Below, piece by piece: positions 1 through 5,066 of a stretch of DNA of 5,636 bases. The translations under genes and the position numbers were made by a program. Each line of letters opens with the position of its first letter. Position 1 is the stretch's first letter. Under the pieces are notes generated by a model. The model did not search any database, was not told the origin of the DNA, and saw nothing but the letters and a program-made list of their open reading frames with translations. The DNA comes from Candidatus Nomurabacteria bacterium (lineage in GTDB: Bacteria; Patescibacteriota; Minisyncoccia; Phycocordibacterales; UBA9973), in the NCBI GenBank assembly GCA_026395935.1, contig JAPLXT010000027.1, forward strand, positions 1 to 5,636. The letters are read 5' to 3'.

Positions 1-438
1 CTTATCTGCCTCAAGGGTTTTTTTCTCTTCCTTCTCATCTACTGCTCCTTCATAATCAAGCATAAAACGCTCTGCAATAGCTTGCATAGTTTTATCATGA
101 GCATCCTTATCTATATTTTCTTGAGTTGCATAAATATTCCCAGTATTTTTTATTTCTGAGGTAATTTTTGCTAATTCTTTATCTCTATAATACTTTTCAA
201 AAAATGTATGCTTCCAAATTTGCTCCCCTGTGCGACTCCAAAATTCTTTTTTAAAATATTTTTTGAATCCCTTTAATTCTTCTGGATTCTTTGGGGGTGC
301 CATATTCATCTTTGCATCGGCAGCATCACGAGCTTCTTTTTTTAATAAATCCTCCACATCAACAATTGCCACTTTCTGTCTGACTTTTTTTAAGGCTTCA
401 TCTTTAGCATTTGAGCTATTGTCTAAATTTTTGTCCAT
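1..438 (-). CDS. Hypothetical protein, partial (C-terminus outside window)
   Basis: A frame starting at the ATG complementary to 436-438 stays open for 146 codons to the window edge, so the N-terminal part of a longer protein is seen. It begins MDKNLDNSSNAKDEALKK and is rich in Lys, Glu, Asp and Ala, with no signal peptide or membrane segment, so it should be cytoplasmic and largely helical. Residues about 60-90 hold an aromatic patch (KKYFKKEFW, then IWKHTFFEKYY) that breaks the charged pattern and may be a small folded domain. It starts 24 bp after the stop of the 463..789 gene on the same strand and so is probably cotranscribed with it. There is no Shine-Dalgarno sequence: the bases before the ATG are almost all A and T. 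I do not recognise the family and give no function. Confidence 0.75.
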   Translation of the reverse strand, partial: MDKNLDNSSNAKDEALKKVRQKVAIVDVEDLLKKEARDAADAKMNMAPPKNPEELKGFKKYFKKEFWSRTGEQIWKHTFFEKYYRDKELAKITSEIKNTGNIYATQENIDKDAHDKTMQAIAERFMLDYEGAVDEKEEKKTLEADK

Positions 439-462
439 AAGTTTATAAAAAATAATAAATAA

Positions 463-789
463 TTATGATAGGTATGTGTCACGGAAAACAAGAAGTTCTG
501 ACGCTATTAGTTGTGGTAGGTCTGGAATATTTTTTAAGAAAAAGTTTTGCATTTCATCATCGGTAGCATTAGCCTCTGACATTTTATTAAATTCATCAAT
601 AGCATCTTCTGATAAATTAGTAATCATTACAACATTTACCCTCTCTTCTACTCTTTTTAAAATATCACTTTTAATTTGATCTAAAACACCTGGCTCAAGA
701 CCTTCATAATCTTTCTTCTCGCTGATAAGTTTATCAACAAAAGCTTTCAAATCTAAACTTTCACCTGCATTTTTTGTTTTGTCATTCAT
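463..789 (-). CDS. Small conserved hypothetical protein, DUF5663-like
   Basis: This encodes 108 residues, soluble and acidic, with no signal peptide or membrane segment. Predicted character is all-helical: a first block (about 12-50, with LEPGVLDQIKSDILKRVEER), a middle block (LSEDAIDEFNKM) and a final block (MQNFFLKNIPDLPQLIASEL, then LVFRDTYL). The pattern of 'L-P-V-L-Q-K-D-L-R-E' followed by 'FL-NIPD-IA-EL--FR--YL' matches my memory of small proteins common in Parcubacteria and annotated as DUF5663; that family call is from memory and was not searched. Function is unknown. It is the first gene of a leftward pair, with a consensus promoter 69 bp upstream. The ATG follows an A/T-only stretch with no Shine-Dalgarno sequence, which is common in CPR genomes. 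The rightward frame at 476..679 is its shadow. Confidence 0.85.
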   Translation of the reverse strand: MNDKTKNAGESLDLKAFVDKLISEKKDYEGLEPGVLDQIKSDILKRVEERVNVVMITNLSEDAIDEFNKMSEANATDDEMQNFFLKNIPDLPQLIASELLVFRDTYLS

Positions 790-857
790 AAAAAATAAGT
801 TAAATATTAATTAGTTTAATTATATACTTAAAATCAAACATATAAAACATTATTGGT

Positions 858-887
858 ATTATACCATATAAATATCTATTTTGTCAA
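858..887 (-). promoter_or_regulatory. Consensus sigma70-type promoter, leftward
   Basis: On the minus strand TTGACA (882-887) is followed after exactly 18 bases by TATAAT (858-863). Both hexamers are perfect matches to the housekeeping consensus. The expected start is near 850, giving a leader of about 60 nt before the 463..789 gene and probably continuing into the partial gene at 1..438. Confidence 0.8.
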
Positions 888-930
888 TATTATCTTAATC
901 CGTCCAAACTATCGAACCATTACGATATAT

Positions 931-959
931 TTGACAAAAATACCTGATTATGCTATTGT
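931..959 (+). promoter_or_regulatory. Sigma70-type promoter with extended -10, rightward
   Basis: TTGACA (931-936), a 17-base spacer, then TATTGT (954-959), preceded by TG at 951-952 (extended -10). The expected start is near 966. It diverges from the leftward promoter at 858..887, and the two share a 43-bp gap. It would drive the membrane-protein gene at 1051..1419. Confidence 0.65.
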
Positions 960-979
960 ATGCAAAATCGTCAAATTTG

Positions 980-1017
980 CTGAGTCTGCAGTGCTCTCGA
1001 GGGAGAGTAATCAGTAG
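980..1017 (+). promoter_or_regulatory. Structured 5' leader of the membrane-protein gene
   Basis: The leader contains a nested hairpin: CTCTC (994-998) pairs with GAGAG (1003-1007) around a GAGG loop, enclosed by CTGA (980-983) and TCAG (1011-1014). The purine-rich 3' arm (GGGAGAG, 1001-1007) is also the only Shine-Dalgarno-like sequence here, 10 bases before a possible GTG start at 1018. Pairing would hide it. I do not recognise a known riboswitch class. Confidence 0.35.
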
Positions 1018-1050
1018 GTGAATTTAAAAATTTCAAAAAAAATAACGATC

Positions 1051-1419
1051 ATGACAACTAAATCAAAGGTGATTAAAACTGGTGGAGTCGTTTTATTAAT
1101 GGCTTACGCCGCATGTATCCTTTTAGGGCAGGTTGGATCCCCCTTATTGCTGATCTATGCATCATTACTTGTTTCTACCTTTTGGTGGAACAGAGATGAA
1201 ATCTACATACCTTTAGCATTTGCCGGAGCAATTCCAGTATTTGAATTCATCTGGATAGGATATAAAACAAATTGGTTTGATGTGGACAAATTTTTACCTA
1301 CCCTAAAAACAACATCACCTTTTTTCCAGTCCGGTGGTTATCTGGGATACGCTTTTTGGTGCATTGCAATCCCATTTGGATTTTATAAGATCTATAAAAT
1401 CTGGATGGAAAATAAATAA
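1051..1419 (+). CDS. Small integral membrane protein, function unknown
   Basis: The protein has 122 residues from the ATG at 1051. Four hydrophobic segments are visible: about 11-27, 30-46 (ending in a TFWW aromatic belt), 51-71 and 96-115. Short charged loops lie between them (NRDE at 47-50; a polar loop with DVDKF at 77-81) and a Lys-rich tail (KIYKIWMENK) follows, so it is a small polytopic inner-membrane protein. I recognise no family. The same frame opens earlier at a GTG (1018), adding 11 residues; I prefer ATG 1051 because it follows an A-rich stretch like that before the gene at 1960, but the GTG has a weak GGGAGAG upstream. It has its own promoter and terminator, so it is a one-gene unit. 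Its Ile codons favour ATC (8 of 15, counted from 1018), unlike smpB, where ATA dominates; this weakly hints at a different origin. Confidence 0.75.
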   Translation: MTTKSKVIKTGGVVLLMAYAACILLGQVGSPLLLIYASLLVSTFWWNRDEIYIPLAFAGAIPVFEFIWIGYKTNWFDVDKFLPTLKTTSPFFQSGGYLGYAFWCIAIPFGFYKIYKIWMENK

Positions 1420-1454
1420 TCCAAAATACATCCAGTTTAAGTTCTAGTTAAACC

Positions 1455-1490
1455 AAAAAAAGCCTGTCAATGATGGGCTTTTTTTATTTT
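1455..1490. terminator. Bidirectional intrinsic terminator
   Basis: AAAAAAAGCC (1455-1464) pairs with GGCTTTTTTT (1476-1485) around an 11-base loop, followed by more T-rich sequence. The A-run and T-run are symmetrical, so it can stop the rightward membrane-protein transcript and also the leftward transcript coming from the tRNA. Confidence 0.85.
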
Positions 1491-1499
1491 AAATTTGTC

Positions 1500-1607
1500 G
1501 TCACAAGTATTTTTCTGCTGAAAAATCTCGCGACCCCGACTCGGCTCGACAGCCTCCGTCTCGGACAAGACAAAAACTTTATACTAATAAACTTTTTCTC
1601 TTGTCCG
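1500..1607 (-). repeat. GC-rich multi-hairpin element abutting the tRNA 3' end
   Basis: Three consecutive stem-loops are visible. (1) CGGACAAGA (1562-1570) and TCTTGTCCG (1599-1607) pair, and continue inward with AAAAA/TTTTT and TTTA/TAAA separated by single mismatches. The right arm includes the last bases of the tRNA acceptor. (2) A GC-rich core (1527-1564, about 74% GC in an AT-rich region) contains GGCT-GTCG-AGCC on the minus strand. (3) Bases 1500-1534 form a long stem around ATTTTT/AAAAAT; on the minus strand it has two G-U pairs where the plus strand would have A-C mismatches, so it is better folded as leftward RNA. No protein is encoded. This looks like a dispersed palindromic repeat, but multiple copies cannot be shown from one window. 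Confidence 0.55.
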
Positions 1608-1677
1608 CCTTCTAGGACTCGAACCTAGGACATCAGAGGTATAAGCTCTGCGCTCTAACCAACTGAGCTAAAGGCGG
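1604..1677 (-). tRNA. tRNA-Ile (anticodon UAU)
   Basis: Read on the minus strand, all cloverleaf parts are present: acceptor CCGCCTT/AAGGCGG, D arm GCTC/GAGC with loop AGTTGGTTA, anticodon stem CAGAG/CTCTG, variable loop ATGTC, T arm CTAGG-TTCGAGT-CCTAG, and discriminator A. The 7-base anticodon loop is CTTATAC, so the anticodon is UAU (plus-strand 1641-1643), reading AUA (Ile). C4-G69, U12-A23 and A73 agree with isoleucine identity elements known from E. coli; position 38 is C rather than A, and pair 29-41 is G-C rather than C-G. The CCA end is not encoded (ACAAG follows), so it must be added by tRNA nucleotidyltransferase. Most bacteria read AUA with a CAU tRNA modified to lysidine, so this anticodon is unusual. 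No convincing promoter is seen upstream. Confidence 0.93.
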
Positions 1678-1773
1678 ATGGTTAGTATACATATACTACA
1701 TAAAAAGCACTCTATTTGCAAACAGCTAATAATTAACTTAAAATACTCATACTGAATAGAATCTAATTTCAAC

Positions 1774-1802
1774 TTGACATATTGTAATATTTATGCTATC
1801 AT
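1774..1802 (+). promoter_or_regulatory. Sigma70-type promoter with extended -10, rightward
   Basis: TTGACA (1774-1779), a 17-base spacer, then TATCAT (1797-1802) with TG at 1794-1795 (extended -10). The expected start is near 1809. It shares layout and the string TTATGCTAT around the -10 with the promoter at 931..959. It drives the secreted-protein gene at 1960. Confidence 0.75.
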
Positions 1803-1806
1803 ATAG

Positions 1807-1933
1807 GCAATCAGGATTGCTCTTTAATATTTGAGTTTTGTTTTTCGAGTGAGTCATTTTGTGCATCAATCCTCTTTTTGGTGCTTATAATAACTTACTC
1901 GAATTATTATCGGTGAGCTAGGCAATAATGCCG
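1807..1933 (+). promoter_or_regulatory. Long structured 5' leader, possible cis-regulatory RNA
   Basis: About 150 nt separate the predicted start from the ATG at 1960. Visible structures are GCAAT/ATTGC (1807-1820, probably mostly upstream of or at the transcript start); an 11-bp stem TTCGAGTGAGT (1844-1854) with ACTTACTCGAA (1893-1903), including one G-U pair; inside it a second stem GCATCAA (1863-1869) with TTGGTGC (1878-1884); and a final GGCA/TGCC hairpin (1921-1932). An A-rich unpaired stretch then leads to the start codon. No T-tract follows any hairpin, so any control would more likely act on translation or RNA stability. It does not match a riboswitch class that I can name. Confidence 0.45.
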
Positions 1934-1959
1934 AAATAAAAAAAATAAATCAAAAATCA

Positions 1960-2457
1960 ATGAAAAATTTATTAGCGATTATCTTTGTATTTTTTTGTGG
2001 AAATCTTTTTTCTCAATCGATTCAACCCCGATTCGTATCGGAACAGATTACGCATTTTAATGCTAATCCTTCCTACCACGAACGTAGCTCATATGCTGAT
2101 ACCTGGGCCTGGGGAACTGCAGTTATGAGTAATGGTACAAACGCGACATGGTTTGCATTTACAAACACTGATGCCTACTTTCAATTACGTTTTAACTGCC
2201 TTCTGTCTGCGGAGGAAATAGGCGTCATTGAACCTAGAAAAGATGACCTGCAAAGGAATTACTCTGCTTATAATGAAAAAGGTCTAGGTTGGATAGGTAT
2301 CAGTAATGACTGGGCAATGGGAAGAAATGAAAAGCTTTTTGTTGTATACAAGAAACCTAAAAATGAGTACAAGAAAAAAACTATTGTTCCGATGTATCTG
2401 GTAAAGCTTATGCAAACCGGGGCATTCAAAAATCTAAAAGTAGAAGGTTATCTATAA
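1960..2457 (+). CDS. Secreted protein of unknown function
   Basis: The protein has 165 residues with a clear N-terminal signal peptide: MK, then a hydrophobic core (NLLAIIFVFFCGNLF, residues 3-17), then SQS. Cleavage before Gln19 is likely. C13 is not in a proper lipobox (VFFC), so a lipoprotein is unlikely. The mature part is rich in aromatics and Asn (TWAWGTAVMSNGTNATWFAF, about 48-67; GLGWIGISNDWAMG, about 108-121), suggesting a compact beta-rich exported domain, with a basic tail region (YKKPKNEYKKK). I recognise no family and no catalytic motif. It is a one-gene unit with its own promoter, structured leader and terminator, and no Shine-Dalgarno sequence. The signal-peptide ending FSQ is typical of Bacteroidetes, so horizontal acquisition is possible but unproven. 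Confidence 0.8.
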   Translation: MKNLLAIIFVFFCGNLFSQSIQPRFVSEQITHFNANPSYHERSSYADTWAWGTAVMSNGTNATWFAFTNTDAYFQLRFNCLLSAEEIGVIEPRKDDLQRNYSAYNEKGLGWIGISNDWAMGRNEKLFVVYKKPKNEYKKKTIVPMYLVKLMQTGAFKNLKVEGYL

Positions 2458-2475
2458 CCCTACTTCGCCTCTAAC

Positions 2476-2519
2476 GAAAAAGAAAACCTCTGATTCGTTG
2501 GAGGTTTTCTTTTTCTTAA
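2476..2519. terminator. Strong bidirectional terminator between convergent genes
   Basis: A perfect 15-bp stem, GAAAAAGAAAACCTC (2476-2490) with GAGGTTTTCTTTTTC (2501-2515), around a 10-base loop, flanked by A-rich and T-rich arms. It lies 18 bp after the secreted-protein gene and about 60 bp after the end of ftsH on the other strand, so it serves both. Confidence 0.9.
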
Positions 2520-2578
2520 TTTTTACTCCCACTCAAATCCCCTACCGAAACTAGTAAGAATGGTTCTTGCTAGTTTTT

Positions 2579-4459
2579 CTATTCACTAATTTTTTTCTTA
2601 GGTATTATTCCATTCGCCACTATTATCTCATTATATTCAGCCTGTTCGAGAGTCTCTACCTCTATAAGCTTATTTGCTATCGCATCTAATACTTTGCGTT
2701 TATCTGTAAGGACGGTACGAGCAACAGCAAAAGCATTATTCATAATCTTTGAGACTTCACTATCTATAAGAGCACTGACACGTTCAGAATATTCACTGTC
2801 GTTCACTCCACGGCCAAACATCGTACGCCCTCCATCACTTTCAAGCGCTATTGGACCGATCTCATCACTCATGCCCCACCTCGTAACCATTGCACGAGCG
2901 AGACTCGTCGCTACTTGAAGATCATTCGATGGCCCTGTAGTAATATCTCCGAATATCATTTCCTCTGCGACGTATCCACCCAAAGACATAGCTATATCAT
3001 CTAGGAATTCTTTCTTACTCTGCATTCTTCTCTCTTCTAGTGGAAGCTTCAAAGTATACCCTCCTGTATTACCACGAGAAACGATGGAAACTTTGTGAAC
3101 TGGATCAGCGTGAGGTAGCATTGAAGCCACAAGTGCGTGTCCGGCTTCATGGTAAGCTGTAATTTCCTTTTCTTTCTTGGAAAGTAAATGGCTCTTCCTC
3201 TCTGGTCCCATCATAACTTTCTCAATAGAACGGACAAGGTCAAACTGCGCGACTTTTTTCCTGTCTTCACGTGCAGCTAAAATTGCTCCTTCATTCATGA
3301 TTGAAGATAAGTCAGCTCCTGAGAATCCTGGTGTGCGTTCAGCAATAACTTTCAAGTTCACATCTTCAGCAAATGGCTTCTTGCTTGAATGAATCTTTAA
3401 AATTTCTTCACGGTCACCGCGGTCAGGTAGATCAAGTACGACTCTTCTGTCAAAACGTCCTGGACGTAGGAGAGCTGGATCAAGTACGTCACCTCTATTC
3501 GTTGCGGCCATGACTATCACTTTTTCATTTGGTTCAAAGCCATCCATCTCTACAAGTATTTGGTTCAAGGTCTGTTCACGTTCATCGTTCCCCCCTCCAA
3601 CGCCTGTGCCACGGACGCGCCCTACAGCATCAATCTCATCGATAAATACTATTGAAGGAGCAGCCTTTTTCGCCATTTTAAATAAGTCACGCACACGTGA
3701 TGCCCCGACTCCAACGAACATTTCTACGAATTCACTACCTGAAAGGTGGAAGAATGGGACAGCTGCTTCTCCAGCGACAGCTCTTGCAAGCAAAGTCTTC
3801 CCTGTACCTGGAGCACCTGTAAGAATTACACCTTTTGGAATTCGTGCACCGATGTCTAGAAACTTTTTAGGATTCTTCAAGAAGTCTACAATTTCTTTCA
3901 ATTCTTCTTTGGCTTCTTTTGCACCAGCGACATCTTTGAAAGTTACTTTATTGTTCTTGTCATTTGGATCTGTAATTCTGGCTTTGGATTGTCCAAATGT
4001 GAAAGCTTGCATTCCTTGACCTTTCACTTGACGAGTAAGCATCCAAATAAAAAATATAATTATAAATACAGGAAGCAAGAAAGGTAAAAGATTCAAAACT
4101 GTATACCAGAATCCTGACTCCGTTTTAATTTCAATTGGGGTCGCGTCTAGTTGTGCAGGTGTAACTCCATAATTATAAAAAGTCTGTGAGAGAGAACTTT
4201 CCAATTCTTTCTTAGCAGTTCCTTTGCTTTGGTCTTTGAAAGTAATATTTACATCACCACCTGAGACTACAATCTTCTCTACTGTTCCACTTATAACGCT
4301 TTTAGCCACGTCAGAAATCGTCATCTGCTTTATATCCTCTGGCTTCTTTGCGATAAGAGTATAAATAAGAGTAATACTAATAAATATAAACACTGCAATG
4401 ATTATTTGGTTTGCAATGTTTGGTATTTTGGGCTGGTTTGGTTTTTTGTTTTTATCCAT
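2579..4459 (-). CDS. ftsH: ATP-dependent zinc metalloprotease FtsH
   Basis: This is a membrane-anchored AAA+ protease that unfolds and degrades membrane and cytosolic proteins as a hexamer, with its catalytic domains in the cytoplasm. It has 626 residues, the normal family length. Domains in order: TM helix about 17-36; external FtsH domain about 37-115; TM helix about 119-142; AAA+ module with Walker A GAPGTGKT (215-222), pore loop FVG (248-250), Walker B FIDEID (272-277) and second region of homology including GRFDRR (334-339); peptidase domain with zinc motif HEAGH (437-441) and probable third ligand Asp513 in SNDLQVAT. All key residues are intact. The frame extends 62 codons further upstream, but that part is translated palindromic repeat; MDKNKKP at 4459 gives the family N-terminus. 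There is no Shine-Dalgarno sequence. It diverges from smpB-ssrA, whose tagged products FtsH can degrade in other bacteria. Confidence 0.97.
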   Translation of the reverse strand: MDKNKKPNQPKIPNIANQIIIAVFIFISITLIYTLIAKKPEDIKQMTISDVAKSVISGTVEKIVVSGGDVNITFKDQSKGTAKKELESSLSQTFYNYGVTPAQLDATPIEIKTESGFWYTVLNLLPFLLPVFIIIFFIWMLTRQVKGQGMQAFTFGQSKARITDPNDKNNKVTFKDVAGAKEAKEELKEIVDFLKNPKKFLDIGARIPKGVILTGAPGTGKTLLARAVAGEAAVPFFHLSGSEFVEMFVGVGASRVRDLFKMAKKAAPSIVFIDEIDAVGRVRGTGVGGGNDEREQTLNQILVEMDGFEPNEKVIVMAATNRGDVLDPALLRPGRFDRRVVLDLPDRGDREEILKIHSSKKPFAEDVNLKVIAERTPGFSGADLSSIMNEGAILAAREDRKKVAQFDLVRSIEKVMMGPERKSHLLSKKEKEITAYHEAGHALVASMLPHADPVHKVSIVSRGNTGGYTLKLPLEERRMQSKKEFLDDIAMSLGGYVAEEMIFGDITTGPSNDLQVATSLARAMVTRWGMSDEIGPIALESDGGRTMFGRGVNDSEYSERVSALIDSEVSKIMNNAFAVARTVLTDKRKVLDAIANKLIEVETLEQAEYNEIIVANGIIPKKKISE

Positions 4460-4468
4460 AGTTAGTGC

Positions 4469-4474
4469 ATTATA
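4469..4474 (-). promoter_or_regulatory. Candidate -10 box for a nearly leaderless ftsH mRNA
   Basis: A perfect TATAAT on the minus strand lies only 9 bases before the ftsH ATG. Initiation about 7 bases downstream would start the mRNA 2-4 nt before the start codon. The -35 region (TTTATT at 4492-4497, 17-base spacer) is poor, so the call rests on the -10 and on the absence of a ribosome binding site. Confidence 0.45.
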
Positions 4475-4507
4475 CACGCACGAGAGATAAAAATAAAGGT
4501 ACCAAAT

Positions 4508-4594
4508 CCCCCTCTCCTTACTAAGGAGAGGGTCAGGGAGAGGTGAATTAATTAAGAACCTCCCCTCATTCCCCTCCTTGGTAAGGAGGGGAGG
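4508..4594. repeat. Palindromic REP-like doublet between ftsH and smpB
   Basis: The left unit has an 11-bp palindrome, CCCTCTCCTTA (4510-4520) with TAAGGAGAGGG (4522-4532), then TCAGGGAGAGGT. The right unit is its imperfect inverted copy: ACCTCCCCTCATT, then CCCCTCCTT (4571-4579) with AAGGAGGGG (4583-4591). A short AT spacer (GAATTAATTA) separates them. The whole is thus two hairpins inside a larger inverted repeat of about 37 bp per arm. The layout is that of REP doublets or small MITEs; translated pieces resembling PPLLTKEGNEGRF, as made here, are often seen as spurious protein ends. Copy number elsewhere is unknown. Confidence 0.8.
4585..4594 (+). promoter_or_regulatory. Shine-Dalgarno sequence provided by the repeat arm
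   Basis: GGAGGGGAGG lies just before the ATG at 4597 (GGAGG at 4585-4589 is 7 bases away). It belongs to the right arm of the palindromic repeat. It would favour a start at 4597, six codons upstream of the family-typical smpB start at 4615, and is the only strong Shine-Dalgarno sequence in the window. Confidence 0.4.
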
Positions 4595-4614
4595 AAATGC
4601 TAACATACAAATGT

Positions 4615-5061
4615 ATGGCAACATATATAGACAACAGAAAAGCACACTTTAACTATAGCGTTGAAGAAACTTTCGAAGCCGGAATAAAACTTACAGGCCT
4701 TGAGGTGAAAGCTATAAAAAATGGTAGTGGAGTACTCAATTCTGCTTTTGTTATAGTGCGAGGAGGAGAAGCATACATAATGAATATGCATATTCCTCCA
4801 TATCAGCCTCACAATACCGATCCCGGCTACGACCCAGATAGGACGAGGAAGCTTCTATTGTCTAAGAAGGAAATCAAAAGACTTGCAGATAAAGACTCAA
4901 CAAAAGGATTGACTCTTATCCCCTTGTCATTGTATAGTAAGGGTCCCTACATTAAAGTATCTATTGCGGTTGCACGTGGAAAGAAAGTTTTCGACAAAAG
5001 GGAAACTATTAAGAAACGTGAAAGCGATATAGAAATAAGTAGAGAATATAAAGTTCGTTAA
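4615..5061 (+). CDS. smpB: SsrA-binding protein SmpB
   Basis: SmpB binds the tRNA-like end of tmRNA and places it in the A site of ribosomes stalled without a codon, starting trans-translation. From ATG 4615 the protein has 148 residues, usual for the family. Signature segments are the N-terminal ATYIDNRKAHFNY, then TFEAGIKLTGLEVKAIKNG (19-37), the core PPYQPHNTDPGYDPDRTRKL (61-80), KGLTLIPLSLY (97-107), VARGKKVFDKRET (119-131) and a charged C-terminal tail (KKRESDIEISREYKVR) that reaches into the mRNA channel. ATG 4597 in the same frame would add MLTYKC; it has a good Shine-Dalgarno sequence from the repeat, but the family N-terminus fits 4615. Seven of 13 Ile codons are ATA, matching the UAU-anticodon tRNA at 1604..1677. 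ssrA follows after 5 nt, an unusually tight pairing of protein and RNA partner. Confidence 0.96.
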   Translation: MATYIDNRKAHFNYSVEETFEAGIKLTGLEVKAIKNGSGVLNSAFVIVRGGEAYIMNMHIPPYQPHNTDPGYDPDRTRKLLLSKKEIKRLADKDSTKGLTLIPLSLYSKGPYIKVSIAVARGKKVFDKRETIKKRESDIEISREYKVR

Positions 5062-5066
5062 CAAAT

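Noticed and set aside
230..679. Rightward frames at 230..448 and 476..679
   Set aside because: They are antisense to the two leftward genes, whose composition and promoter are much better supported.
1684..1721. Possible tRNA promoter (TATACT at 1684-1689, or TTGCAA-18-TAGTAT)
   Set aside because: TATACT has no matching -35 and would start at the first tRNA base; the second pair is weak.
1807..1820. GCAAT-CAGG-ATTGC hairpin as an attenuator
   Set aside because: It overlaps the predicted transcription start and is not followed by a T-run.
2694..4019. Rightward frames at 2694..2918, 3177..3392 and 3510..4019
   Set aside because: All lie inside ftsH on the opposite strand, and have no family features.
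4460..4645. 62-codon N-terminal extension of ftsH
   Set aside because: It translates the palindromic repeat and would overlap smpB; the family N-terminus and first membrane helix fit the start at 4459.
4600..4812. Minus-strand frame of 70 codons over smpB
   Set aside because: It is a shadow of the clearly recognised smpB gene; Cys- and His-rich composition is not protein-like.
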